Shown here one piece after another: positions 33,727-42,002 of a stretch of 64,000 nucleotides of DNA. The DNA lies in the NCBI RefSeq assembly GCF_900143235.1, contig NZ_FRDF01000006.1:1-64000 (forward strand), read 5' to 3'. The stretch comes from Erythrobacter sanguineus (lineage in GTDB: Bacteria; Pseudomonadota; Alphaproteobacteria; Sphingomonadales; Sphingomonadaceae). Made by a program: the position numbers and the translations under genes. The notes below the pieces were generated by a model, which ran no database searches, had not been told where the DNA came from, and was given only the letters and a program-made list of their open reading frames with translations. Each line of letters opens with the position of its first letter. Position 1 is the first letter of the stretch.

Positions 33727-34869
33727 TCAGGAACAGAATCTGGCATCGGCCAGCGCCCTTTCGGCCCCTTCGACAAGATCGCGCATGACCTCTGCCGCTG
33801 GACGGATCGAGTGGATCAGGCCAATTCCCTGCCCCGCGAAGCCAGGCATGATATCCTTGCGCTGAGCCTTGATGCCCGAAGCCATGACCGGCCCTGAAAT
33901 CATCGACTGGTAAGGCATGGGAAGCGGCTCCTTGCCCGCCGCAACCCAGGCATCGGCCCATTTGTTGCGGATCATGCGCGCAGGCTTGCCGGTCAACGAG
34001 CGGCTAACGACGGTATCTGCATCGCCGCCATCGGTTATTGCTTCCTTCTGGAACCGTTCAATCCCTGCCTCTTCGGTTGCCAGAAACGCCGTGCCGACCC
34101 ACGCGCCCAGCGCGCCTAACATCATCGCTGCGGCGACTCCCCGGCCATCGGAGATTCCACCCGCTCCAATCACGGGAACCCGATCGCCCACCGCATCGAC
34201 TACCTGCGGAATCAGCGAGAACGTTCCGATTGGGGAGTTGTGCCCGCCGCCATCGTGGCCCTGCGCCACAATCATGTCGATGCCGGAATCGACCACCTGC
34301 TGGGCGTGCTTGACCTTGCCGATCACCGCCATCACCTTGGTGCCATTGGAATGAAGGCGGTCCATCCACGGTCCGGGATTGCCGAGGCCGGCGGCATAGA
34401 CTGGCACCTTTTCCTCGATTACCACTTCCATCTGCGCCTCGAAAAACTCCCGCGTGAACAGCTGCAGCCCGCCCTTGCCCATTTCCGGCGTGCCAGCCGC
34501 GAGCATGGCCATTGCGGCATCCACTTCGGGCAGATCCTCGCGTTCCATGAAATCGCGGGTGAACTGCTGATATTCGCCAAGCAGTGCCATCGGGTTTTCG
34601 GGCGAGCCGCCGCTCTGCGGTGCCGACCCGCGCCTGACGGAAGCAGGCAGAAGGGTGTCGACCCCAAATGGCTTGTCGGTCAGTTCGCGGGTCTGGCGGA
34701 TCCAGCTGCGCAACTGGTTTGGCGAGCAGGCCGCGGCTCCAAGAACGCCAAGTCCCCCGGCATTCGATACGGCGGCCGCGAGCGCAGGGACACTTGCCCC
34801 ACCCATTCCGGCCAGAAGAATCGGGTATTCGATCCCGAGAATTTCGCAAATGCGGCTCTTGAGTGCCAT
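33727..34869 (-). CDS. Nitronate monooxygenase-like FMN oxidoreductase
   Basis: 380 residues from the ATG at 34867-34869. It is a TIM-barrel flavoprotein of the NMO/2-nitropropane dioxygenase family: Y-P-I-L-L-A-G-M-G-G-A-S at the N-terminus, A-Q-G-H-D-G-G-G-H, and the FMN phosphate-binding G-A-G-G-I-S-D-G-R-G segment. The catalytic His lies in G-G-G-H-N. Paralogues are common in beta-oxidation-type clusters of actinobacteria and sphingomonads, where they probably act as enoyl or quinone reductases. The nitronate activity is not to be taken literally. Confidence 0.75.
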   Translation of the reverse strand: MALKSRICEILGIEYPILLAGMGGASVPALAAAVSNAGGLGVLGAAACSPNQLRSWIRQTRELTDKPFGVDTLLPASVRRGSAPQSGGSPENPMALLGEYQQFTRDFMEREDLPEVDAAMAMLAAGTPEMGKGGLQLFTREFFEAQMEVVIEEKVPVYAAGLGNPGPWMDRLHSNGTKVMAVIGKVKHAQQVVDSGIDMIVAQGHDGGGHNSPIGTFSLIPQVVDAVGDRVPVIGAGGISDGRGVAAAMMLGALGAWVGTAFLATEEAGIERFQKEAITDGGDADTVVSRSLTGKPARMIRNKWADAWVAAGKEPLPMPYQSMISGPVMASGIKAQRKDIMPGFAGQGIGLIHSIRPAAEVMRDLVEGAERALADARFCS

Positions 34870-34913
34870 CGTAATACTCTCTCCATTCTGCGCCACCCAC
34901 CGGCGCCCGTTTT

Positions 34914-35654
34914 TTACGTCTGCCCCCACCTGACCTTCTGGGACACAAGCTCGGGGCTTCTTTCTGCGAGATAGGAGGCGGAGCCCGCCACGAGACGCGC
35001 CATCGCCTGCCGCGCTCCTTCGGCGTCGCCCTTGCGCACGGCTTCAAGGACGCGGCGCAAGAAACGCAACTGGACCGCACGCTCTTGCGCCGAATACCCC
35101 AGCGAGAGCGAAAATTCGCGGGTAAGCATGTGCAACGCGGAAGTCAGAAGGCCGAAAAGCGGATTTCCGCTGGCCCAGCCGAGCATGTCGTGAAAACGGC
35201 GATTCAGTTCCTCGAACTGGCTGCTCGCTTCGTTTCGCTCCAGCTCTTTGAGGCAATCGGCAAGTGCGCTCAGATCACCCGTGGTCGCGCGCTGGGCGGC
35301 ATAGGCTGCAACATCCGCCGCAATCGCTTCGCGCAATTCGAGCAAGCCCCTCAAGTCCGCCTCCATAAAATGCAGGATCAGCGAGAGGCTGTTTGCGAAA
35401 TCGCCAGTCTGCGGGCGTGCGACCACCGGCCCGCCACCGCGACCAAGTTGAAGATGGATAACGCCCTGGAGTTCAAGGAAGCGAAGCGCTTCGCGCAAGG
35501 TCGCTCGGGCGACATGGTATCGCGCAAGCATTTCGTCCTCGCGCGCCAACCTGTCGCCCGCAACATGCGCCCCGGCTTCGATATCGCGTACGATGTCCTG
35601 CGCAAGCGTGAGCGCACGCTTGGCCTTCCTCGAAGCATCGACCTTCGGTTGCAT
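34914..35654 (-). CDS. GntR/FadR-family transcriptional regulator
   Basis: 246 residues. The N-terminal winged helix (about 15-85) includes L-A-R-E-D-E-M-L-A-R-Y-H-V-A-R-A-T-L-R-E-A-L-x-x-L. An all-helical FCD ligand domain follows (about 95-230), with the metal-type pattern D-x3-A and H-x-M-L-G. It is the most upstream gene of the leftward module and divergent from the P450 gene. The 190-bp gap contains two copies of CCTTATAAG that could be its operators. The ligand is probably an acid or acyl-CoA of the pathway. Confidence 0.85.
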   Translation of the reverse strand: MQPKVDASRKAKRALTLAQDIVRDIEAGAHVAGDRLAREDEMLARYHVARATLREALRFLELQGVIHLQLGRGGGPVVARPQTGDFANSLSLILHFMEADLRGLLELREAIAADVAAYAAQRATTGDLSALADCLKELERNEASSQFEELNRRFHDMLGWASGNPLFGLLTSALHMLTREFSLSLGYSAQERAVQLRFLRRVLEAVRKGDAEGARQAMARLVAGSASYLAERSPELVSQKVRWGQT

Positions 35655-35681
35655 CTCTGGGAATCGCTCCTCTGATAAAAC

Positions 35682-35689
35682 CTTATAAG
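35682..35689. promoter_or_regulatory. CTTATAAG palindrome, copy 1
   Basis: CTTATAAG within AAAACCTTATAAGAGTTT, which extends to an AAA...TTT outer symmetry. It is 28 bp upstream of the GntR gene start. The 9-mer CCTTATAAG is repeated at 35757-35765. A candidate operator for the divergent regulator. Confidence 0.5.
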
Positions 35690-35757
35690 AGTTTGTCGGA
35701 TGACATGTCCAGCATCAGTCTATGAAGTTTGCAGTGCGGTCAAATATCCCAACAATC

Positions 35758-35765
35758 CTTATAAG
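35758..35765. promoter_or_regulatory. CTTATAAG palindrome, copy 2
   Basis: Second copy, in CAATCCTTATAAGCTTTATTG, 76 bp from the first and 80 bp before the P450 start. Two identical palindromes between divergent genes suggest joint control of the leftward and rightward halves of the alicyclic module. Confidence 0.5.
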
Positions 35766-35844
35766 CTTTATTGACCACACCCTGCGAAACATCTACCTGT
35801 TTGATAGCAAGGTGAGTCTGCTTGCCTGGGATGGAGGACGAGAC

Positions 35845-37107
35845 ATGAGCATCGACACGATGGAGCTGGATACTGCCGGAAAAGTTGCAGCCATTCCGAT
35901 CGACGAAATTGATGTCGCACGGCCGATTCTTTTTCAGCAGGACACGATCGGCCTGTATTTCGACCGGCTGCGCAAAGAGGAGCCGGTCCACTATTGCCGC
36001 GAAAGCTATGTTGGGCCTTACTGGTCGATCACCAAGTTCGACGATATCATGGCTGTCGACACCAACCACAAAGTCTTTTCGTCGGAGGCAAAGCTCGGCG
36101 GTATCGCCATTCAGGACATGCATTCGGTGGAAGGCGCGCTCGAACTTGAAATGTTCATCGCTATGGATCCTCCAAAGCACGACCAGCAACGCAAGGCCAT
36201 CACCCCCGCTGTAGCGCCGTCCAACTTGCTGTTGCTCGAACCGACAATCCGCGAACGAGCGTGTCAGATTCTCGATGATTTGCCGATAGGCGAGGAATTC
36301 GATTGGGTTGACAAGGTCTCCGTTGAATTGACCACGATGACCCTTGCCACCCTATTCGATTTCCCGTGGGAAGAACGCCGCAAGCTCACGCGCTGGTCCG
36401 ATGTCACCACCGCCGCTCCTGAAACCGGCATCGTCGAATCGTACGAAGCGAGGCGTGAAGAACTCATCGAGTGCGCGATGTATTTCAAAGGCCTGTGGGA
36501 GCAGCGCATCAACGAAGAACCGAAGAACGATCTGATTTCCATAATGGCGCATTCTCCGGCGACACGGGATATGCCCTTCCTTGAATTTCTGGGTAACCTG
36601 CTGCTGCTGATCGTGGGCGGCAACGACACCACGCGCAATTCGATAAGCGGAGGTGTGCTGGCGCTCAATCAGAACCCCGATGAATATCGCAAACTGAATG
36701 ACGACCCTTCGTTGATCGCCAGCATGGTGCCGGAAATCATCCGGTGGCAGACGCCGCTGACTCACATGCGCCGCACCGCGCTTCAGGATTGGGAGATCGG
36801 CGGCAAGCAGATCAAGAAGGGCGACAAGGTCGTGATGTGGTACCTGTCGGGTAACCGCGACGACACGGTTATCGAACAGGCCGACCGCTTCATCATTGAC
36901 CGCAAGAATCCGCGCCATCACCTGTCATTCGGTTATGGCATCCATCGCTGCATGGGCAACAGGCTGGCTGAACTGCAGTTGCGGATCATCTGGGAAGAGA
37001 TTCACAAGCGGTTCGCTAAGGTCGAAGTGACCGGCGAGCCCGAGCGCCTTTTCTCAAACCTTGTGCGCGGGATCACGAAGCTGCCGGTGCGGCTGCACGC
37101 GCGCTGA
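35845..37107 (+). CDS. Cytochrome P450, CYP153-type alkane/alicyclic hydroxylase
   Basis: 420 residues from the ATG at 35845 (GGAGGAC upstream); the longer frame from 35722 crosses an operator-like site. The heme ligand is C369 in G-I-H-R-C-M-G-N. The I-helix is L-L-I-V-G-G-N-D-T-T-R-N and the E-x-x-R motif is E-I-I-R-W-Q-T-P. The C-terminal stretch from F-G-Y-G-I-H-R onward follows the CYP153 pattern closely. CYP153 enzymes hydroxylate terminal carbons of alkanes and also cycloalkanes or terpenes, using a ferredoxin; one is encoded 26 bases downstream. Soluble, cytoplasmic. Confidence 0.85.
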   Translation: MSIDTMELDTAGKVAAIPIDEIDVARPILFQQDTIGLYFDRLRKEEPVHYCRESYVGPYWSITKFDDIMAVDTNHKVFSSEAKLGGIAIQDMHSVEGALELEMFIAMDPPKHDQQRKAITPAVAPSNLLLLEPTIRERACQILDDLPIGEEFDWVDKVSVELTTMTLATLFDFPWEERRKLTRWSDVTTAAPETGIVESYEARREELIECAMYFKGLWEQRINEEPKNDLISIMAHSPATRDMPFLEFLGNLLLLIVGGNDTTRNSISGGVLALNQNPDEYRKLNDDPSLIASMVPEIIRWQTPLTHMRRTALQDWEIGGKQIKKGDKVVMWYLSGNRDDTVIEQADRFIIDRKNPRHHLSFGYGIHRCMGNRLAELQLRIIWEEIHKRFAKVEVTGEPERLFSNLVRGITKLPVRLHAR

Positions 37108-37133
37108 TTTGCTGAAGCAGAAATACGGAGTTT

Positions 37134-37463
37134 ATGATGGTCAAAGTGACGTTCGTATCCAGCGATGGAACGCGGCGGGAAGTCGAAACTGCTGAGGGCG
37201 AAACCGCACGCGAGGCGGCGCTCTTCAATGATGTACCGGGCATCGATGGCGATTGCGGCGGTGTCTGTGCCTGTGCGACCTGCCATGTCCATGTCGATCC
37301 GGGCTGGATCGACACGGTTGGTCGTCTGAAGGAAGGCGAAGCGGAGGCCGAACTCCTGCAGTTTGCAGAAGGGGCCAACGAATACAGTCGCCTCGCCTGC
37401 CAGATCCCAATGGAGGCTGCGATGGAAGGTTTAGTTTTGCACGTTCCTGCGCAGCAATACTAA
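37134..37463 (+). CDS. [2Fe-2S] ferredoxin of the P450 system (putidaredoxin type)
   Basis: 109 residues. Iron-sulfur ligands are C41, C47, C50 and C89 (C-x5-C-x2-C...C). The C-A-C-A-T-C-H-V-H-V stretch is typical of ferredoxins serving bacterial class I P450s. Located directly after the CYP153-type gene. No dedicated ferredoxin reductase follows; the reductase at 15106-16332 or a chromosomal one would be needed. Confidence 0.88.
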   Translation: MMVKVTFVSSDGTRREVETAEGETAREAALFNDVPGIDGDCGGVCACATCHVHVDPGWIDTVGRLKEGEAEAELLQFAEGANEYSRLACQIPMEAAMEGLVLHVPAQQY

Positions 37464-37530
37464 CCAGCCAGAGCGCGGCCTTGTAGTCCGTCTGGGGAAC
37501 CACGAATTCAGCTCTTTCACGGAGGTTTCC

Positions 37531-38742
37531 TTGCCAACACAGCCAGAATCCGATGTCCAGGCAAGCGAAGACGCATTTCGCACCGAAGTGCGCCAATTCC
37601 TCGCTGCCCATTTCCCTGCTGAACTCAGCGGCACGGGCAATATGCTCGCCGGGCTCGACGGTCCGACCAACGAGACACCTGTGCAGAAGAAATGGCGAGA
37701 AGCCGTGGGCGAGCGTGGCTGGGGTACACCGACCTGGCCCAAGGAATATGGCGGCGGCGGACTGACCAAAGGCCAGGCCAGGATCATCGAGCACGAGTTC
37801 GCCAAGGTCGGTGCCTACAATCCGATCGGCGGAATGGGTGTGATGATGTTCGGCCCGACCCTGCTCGAATACGGCGATGAAAAGCAGAAGCTGGAGCATA
37901 TCCCGCCAATCTGCCGTGGCGAAATTCGCTGGTGTCAGGGTTACTCGGAACCGAATGCCGGATCAGACCTCGCGAACCTGCAGACCTTCGCCGTCGACAA
38001 GGGCGATCACTACCTCGTTAACGGCCAGAAGACCTGGACCAGCGGTGGCCAGTGGGCGGACAAGTGCTTTGCCATCGTCCGCACCGACCGGTCAGACAAG
38101 CACAAGGGCATCAGCTTCATGCTGATCGACATGGATGCACCGGGCGTTGAAGTCCGCCCGATCACCATGATCAGCGGAACGAGTCCGTTCTGCGAGACCT
38201 TCTTCACCGATGTAAAGGTGCCGAAGGAAAATCTCGTGGGCAGGGAAGGCCAAGGCTGGACTATCGGCAAACGCCTCCTTCAGCACGAGCGCACGAACAT
38301 TTCGGGCGGCGGGCGCCTTGCCGGCATGATGGGCCAGAGCCTTGCCGATGTCGCCAAGAAATACTGCGAAACCGGCGGTGACGGCGCGCTCGTCAACAAG
38401 GTCCTGCGCGACAAGATCGCCGATTTCGAGATCCGCTCGAACAGCTTCCTGCTCACCGCGCGTCGTGCGGTCGAGGAAAGCAAAGCGCAAGGCGGCGTTT
38501 CAGAGATCAGCTCGGTGCTGAAAAAGGTCGGCACCAAGTTGGCCCAGGAACGCAGCGAGTTGCTGATCGAAATCCGCGGCCTTCAAGGCCTCGGCTGGGA
38601 AGGCGACGAGTTTGGCGATGACGAACTCGAGGATGTGCGCGGCTGGCTCTTCGGCAAGGCAGCGACGATCTATGGCGGTTCGACCGAAGTCCAGAACAAC
38701 ATCATTGCCAAGCGGGTGCTCGGCATGCTCGACCACCAGTAA
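37531..38742 (+). CDS. Acyl-CoA dehydrogenase, large-subunit type (pair B)
   Basis: 403 residues starting at TTG, with GGAGGTTTCC upstream, the only good ribosome site near the frame start. Motifs are the same as in pair A: W-C-Q-G-Y-S-E-P-N-A-G-S-D-L-A, N-G-Q-K-T-W-T-S, and a C-terminal Y-G-G-S-T-E-V-Q-N-N-I-I-A-K-R. It is followed by a small partner 18 bases on. Read in the same direction as the P450 and ferredoxin, probably as one operon. Confidence 0.82.
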   Translation: MPTQPESDVQASEDAFRTEVRQFLAAHFPAELSGTGNMLAGLDGPTNETPVQKKWREAVGERGWGTPTWPKEYGGGGLTKGQARIIEHEFAKVGAYNPIGGMGVMMFGPTLLEYGDEKQKLEHIPPICRGEIRWCQGYSEPNAGSDLANLQTFAVDKGDHYLVNGQKTWTSGGQWADKCFAIVRTDRSDKHKGISFMLIDMDAPGVEVRPITMISGTSPFCETFFTDVKVPKENLVGREGQGWTIGKRLLQHERTNISGGGRLAGMMGQSLADVAKKYCETGGDGALVNKVLRDKIADFEIRSNSFLLTARRAVEESKAQGGVSEISSVLKKVGTKLAQERSELLIEIRGLQGLGWEGDEFGDDELEDVRGWLFGKAATIYGGSTEVQNNIIAKRVLGMLDHQ

Positions 38743-38760
38743 GCGAGGGGAGCAAGGACA

Positions 38761-39831
38761 ATGGCAGTTCTCAGCGAAGAACAGGAAATGCTGCGCGACA
38801 TGGCGCGCGACTGGGCGACCAAGGAAAGCCCGGTGTCCGAGTTCCGCAAAGTCCGCGCATCGGGCGAACCGCACGCCTACAACTCCAGCGCCTATGCCGC
38901 GATGGCCGAAATGGGTTGGGCCGGGATCATCATTCCCGAGGCGCATGGTGGATCGGATTTCGGCTTCATGTCGGCCGGCCTCGTGGTCGAGGAACTCGGC
39001 AAAACGCTGACCGCAAGTCCGCTGGTGACCACAACCATCGCGGCTGGTGCAATCCTGCTGGGCGGAAGCGACGAGCAGAAGGCCAAATGGCTACCCAGGC
39101 TTGCCAGCGGCGAAACCGTGGCAACGCTGGCTGTCGACGAAGGCGCGCATTGCGATCCTGCAGCAATCGCGACAAGCGTTTCGGGCGGCAAGCTGACCGG
39201 CAGAAAGGCATTCGTTCACGAAGCGCATGGCGCGAACCTCTTCGTTGTTGCAGCCAAAGACGGCCTCTACCTGGTCGAGAAGGGCGATGGCGTTTCACTG
39301 ACCACGCGCAAGCTCACCGACCAGCGCAGCCACGCCGATGTCTCTTTCGCTGGCGCTGCCGCCGAGAAGCTCGAGGGCGGAAGCGACAGTCTGCTTGACG
39401 ACGTGCTCGACCGGGCGCGCGTACTTTCGGCGGCCGAAATGCTCGGCATGGCGCAAGCCGTGTTCGACACGACCCTCGACTATCTGAAGCAGCGCGTACA
39501 ATTTAATCAGGTGCTCGCCACTTTCCAGGCGCTGCAGCACCGCATGGCGGACCTGTTCGCCGACCTTGCGCAAATGCGCTCCGCAGTCGAGGCGGGATTA
39601 CAGGCAGTCGACAGCGGCTTTGGTGTCGCGCGTGCAGCGACCATCGCCAAGGCCGAGGCAAATCGCGTTCTGCACGCGATCAGTAATCAGGGTATCCAGC
39701 TGCATGGCGGCATCGGGATGACCGATGAATTCAATGTCGGCTTCTACCTCAAGCGTGCTCGCGTGCTCGAGGCGAGTTGGGGGTCGTCGAGCTACCTGAA
39801 GGACCGTTTTGCCCAGCTATCCGGCTACTAA
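38761..39831 (+). CDS. Acyl-CoA dehydrogenase, small-subunit type (pair B)
   Basis: 356 residues. The flavin segment is K-Q-R-V-Q-F-N-Q and the C-terminal motif is L-H-G-G-I-G-M-T-D-E. Structurally the counterpart of 29705-30796, but too diverged for a recent duplication. With the large partner it probably makes a heteromeric dehydrogenase for a CoA-activated ring or branched-chain acid. Last gene of the P450 operon; convergent with the Nudix hydrolase. Confidence 0.82.
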   Translation: MAVLSEEQEMLRDMARDWATKESPVSEFRKVRASGEPHAYNSSAYAAMAEMGWAGIIIPEAHGGSDFGFMSAGLVVEELGKTLTASPLVTTTIAAGAILLGGSDEQKAKWLPRLASGETVATLAVDEGAHCDPAAIATSVSGGKLTGRKAFVHEAHGANLFVVAAKDGLYLVEKGDGVSLTTRKLTDQRSHADVSFAGAAAEKLEGGSDSLLDDVLDRARVLSAAEMLGMAQAVFDTTLDYLKQRVQFNQVLATFQALQHRMADLFADLAQMRSAVEAGLQAVDSGFGVARAATIAKAEANRVLHAISNQGIQLHGGIGMTDEFNVGFYLKRARVLEASWGSSSYLKDRFAQLSGY

Positions 39832-39864
39832 CGACAAAGTTTCCTCGCCGCTGGCAGCTTGCTC

Positions 39865-40635
39865 TCAGCCCATGATTTCGTGGGCTGGGCCGTATCCGGC
39901 ATCAGCTGGGATCGTAAGGACGTTTTTGCCGTCTCGCTGAATGATTTCCGGCAGAACCGTTACGATATCGCGGGCTTCAGCCTGCGCCACGCAATCCGCT
40001 GCGCTTGCGGCTTTGGCCAGCAATTGCAGGTTCAAGCGCGTAGGAAAGATAATGGTTCGCTCGCCAGTTGCTTCCATTTCCAACGCCTTGTGCGGCGAAA
40101 GCCATTCCGCATCGACGGTTTCGTATCCATCGCATGCGGCAATCTGGCGTTCAGGCGCGCGAACGACGAAGAAATGGGTGTCGAAGCGCTTGGGCATGAA
40201 GGTGGGCGTTATCCACCTTGCGAATATGCTGAGCTGATCGAGGCGCAAGTGCACACCGGCCTCGCGAACGACGTCAAGAAATTCGCGCTCGCCTCGCTCC
40301 ACCGCTTTGCGGCTTTCAAGATCACATGTATCTTCAAACGCGCCGCCGTCACGATGATCAGCCAGCAAGATCCCGGCTTCCTCGTACGCTTCGCGGATCG
40401 CGGCGATCCGCAATGTGCGCTGCGTAGCGTCGAAAGTGCCCCAGCCCCTGCAATGATCGGCCCATTCAACAATTTCATCTCCAACCGAAGGCTTCCCTCC
40501 GGGAAACACCAGCGCGCCGGAGGCGAAATCGATCTGGTGATGGCGTTTGACCATCAGGACCTGAAACTCCGGCGTGTCGCGAAGCAAGAGCATGGTGGCC
40601 GCGGGGACCGGATCGACGGGCTGCTGTATGGTCAT
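39865..40635 (-). CDS. Nudix hydrolase
   Basis: 256 residues. The Nudix box is G-A-L-V-F-P-G-G-K ... R-E-A-Y-E-E-A-G-I-L-L, with about 28 residues between the two halves instead of the usual short spacing. The longer spacing is known from the subgroup that includes the CoA or acyl-CoA diphosphatase-like NUDT7/19 proteins. An N-terminal strand-rich region and a C-terminal helical extension complete the protein. Hydrolysis of a CoA or acyl-CoA side product would fit the CoA-based neighbourhood, but the substrate is unproven. Confidence 0.75.
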   Translation of the reverse strand: MTIQQPVDPVPAATMLLLRDTPEFQVLMVKRHHQIDFASGALVFPGGKPSVGDEIVEWADHCRGWGTFDATQRTLRIAAIREAYEEAGILLADHRDGGAFEDTCDLESRKAVERGEREFLDVVREAGVHLRLDQLSIFARWITPTFMPKRFDTHFFVVRAPERQIAACDGYETVDAEWLSPHKALEMEATGERTIIFPTRLNLQLLAKAASAADCVAQAEARDIVTVLPEIIQRDGKNVLTIPADAGYGPAHEIMG

Positions 40636-40822
40636 CGGTTTCTCCAGTAGTCTTGGCTCAGACCCATACGAAATGTTGGGGTACGGATGCCGACAAGCAC
40701 AGAAGTTGGCGGCGAAGCTTCTTCAGATTGAGCAAAGCATTTGCCAAGGGGAAATCCATCCGCGAACGGCGCTAACAAAGCCGAAGGGATCTTTTGGGCA
40801 ATCTTGTGATTGGGTGCTATAC

Positions 40823-41041
40823 TCATATCAATGCCCGTTCGCTGTTCCCGTGAACTCGCAGGTCCAATGCAATCGCGTGAAAGCCATGACTTGCGAGAAG
40901 CGTTGAAATCCTCTTCCAGGCAAGGTGGGTTTGTCCCCCGCCATGCGCGAGGATGACCGGCATTTCATCGCTTGCGCCTTCGACACTGGCGGAAATGGCA
41001 AGAGCAGATTGACCGGCCAGTTTGATCGATTCTTTCGCCAT
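40823..41041 (-). pseudogene. Truncated alpha/beta hydrolase (N-terminal part only)
   Basis: 72 residues containing the first third of an alpha/beta hydrolase: V-I-L-A-H-G-G-G-Q-T-H-L-A-W and A-L-D-L-R-V-H-G-N-S. It stops before the nucleophile elbow. Nothing downstream to 40640 restores the rest in any frame. The start region is intact and sits 10 bp from a perfect operator-like palindrome (41051-41074) shared with the divergent marR gene. It therefore looks like the remains of the original target gene of that regulator. Confidence 0.65.
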
Positions 41042-41050
41042 GATGGCAGC

Positions 41051-41074
41051 TTACTGTAATATATCTTACAGTAA
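41051..41074. promoter_or_regulatory. MarR-type operator palindrome
   Basis: TTACTGTAA (41051-41059) and TTACAGTAA (41066-41074) are exact inverted copies with a 6-base spacer. The site lies between the divergent truncated hydrolase and the MarR gene, 42 bp before the marR start. It is the natural autoregulatory operator. Confidence 0.65.
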
Positions 41075-41115
41075 AGTCTTTTCAATCCTCTGCCCGTCGC
41101 GTAAGGCACAGACCA

Positions 41116-41568
41116 ATGCCGGACGAAATCAGCCAAGATAGCTATGTGACCGAGGCCGACGAGATCGTTTTTCTCGTCGAGGAAGTCCCGCGCAAACTGC
41201 GCAGGCTGTTTGATGCGTCCACGGCAAAATTCGGCCTGACTCGCACTCAATGGCGCGCCCTTGCCTATATATTCCGCTCACCGGGACTCACCCAGACCGA
41301 ACTTGCAAGACACCTCGATCTTGAACGCGCGAGTGTGGGTCATGTGATCGATCAGCTGGAAAAGGCCCATTTTGTCGAGCGGCGCTCAATCGAAGGGAAT
41401 CGCCGCGTCTGGAGCCTGCACCTGCTTCCCAAGGCTATCGAGATACTTCCATCGCTCAGGCTAGAGGCCGACGCGATATACACTCAACTGCTGGCCGGGA
41501 TTTCCGCAACTGAGTATAACACAGTCAAGACCCTGCTGGGGAAAATGTCTGGCAACCTTGCTGACTAA
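41116..41568 (+). CDS. MarR-family transcriptional regulator
   Basis: 150 residues with a typical winged helix-turn-helix: L-T-R-T-Q-W-R-A-L-A-Y-I, then T-Q-T-E-L-A-R-H-L-D-L-E-R-A-S-V-G-H-V-I-D-Q-L, wing G-N-R-R-V-W-S-L. Dimerisation helices are at both ends. Members respond to phenolic or hydrophobic compounds. Because the adjacent divergent gene is truncated, this regulator may now control only itself or distant genes. Confidence 0.85.
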   Translation: MPDEISQDSYVTEADEIVFLVEEVPRKLRRLFDASTAKFGLTRTQWRALAYIFRSPGLTQTELARHLDLERASVGHVIDQLEKAHFVERRSIEGNRRVWSLHLLPKAIEILPSLRLEADAIYTQLLAGISATEYNTVKTLLGKMSGNLAD

Positions 41569-41648
41569 ACCAGGTTGGACTCGTTATTACTTTAGAGCGA
41601 GATTGCATCGTTTATCTGAGGCAGAAGGCATCGGCAGAGTGATTTGCT

Positions 41649-41855
41649 TCAAACCGTGGATTCTGAGACGAAGCAGGTGAAGCGCATCGCAAGTTCGCGG
41701 GGGCTCGTTTCGGTCTCTTCCAGCGCCATTTCGACGAGCTGGCTTTGGATTTTTCCGCCATCTCGGAGACACACCCGGCTCGGCGCCAGTGCCCGTTATC
41801 CCAGCGCTTCCGGCCCGCATTCAAGATAACGGGCATGCCAGCTTTAGAACGTCCG
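41649..41855 (-). pseudogene. Decayed IS3-family transposase OrfB fragment
   Basis: The minus strand, read in one frame with two internal stops, gives T-F-*-S-W, A-R-Y-L-E-C-G-P-E-A-L, A-P-S-R-V, then L-V-E-M-A-L, S-P-R-E-L-A-M-R-F-T and F-V-S-E-S-T-V before a stop. This follows the order of the conserved N-terminal linker and HTH of IS3 OrfB proteins (T-F-Y-R-W-Y, L-E-G-G-P-E-A-L, P-S-R-V, S-P-R-E-L-A-x-R-F-T, Y-F-V-S-E-A-x-V). No terminal repeats are seen. A remnant of an old insertion, possibly related to the element at 1-277. Confidence 0.6.
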
Positions 41856-42002
41856 GCAAAGCGTGCCAATCTGGTCCAGTGAAAACTGCCAAAGCACCGA
41901 GGCTGTAGTCTGATACATGCTGGTCGTTCACACGCCGGACCGGGCTAACAGATGCAGTTGACTGCGTCCGTCAGGACCCGAACCGTCAAAGCCCAAGGAG
42001 CG

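Noticed and set aside
41790-41835. 11-bp perfect inverted repeat TGCCCGTTATC...GATAACGGGCA
   Set aside because: It lies inside the decayed IS3 orfB reading frame, so it is more simply a by-product of that sequence than a regulatory site.
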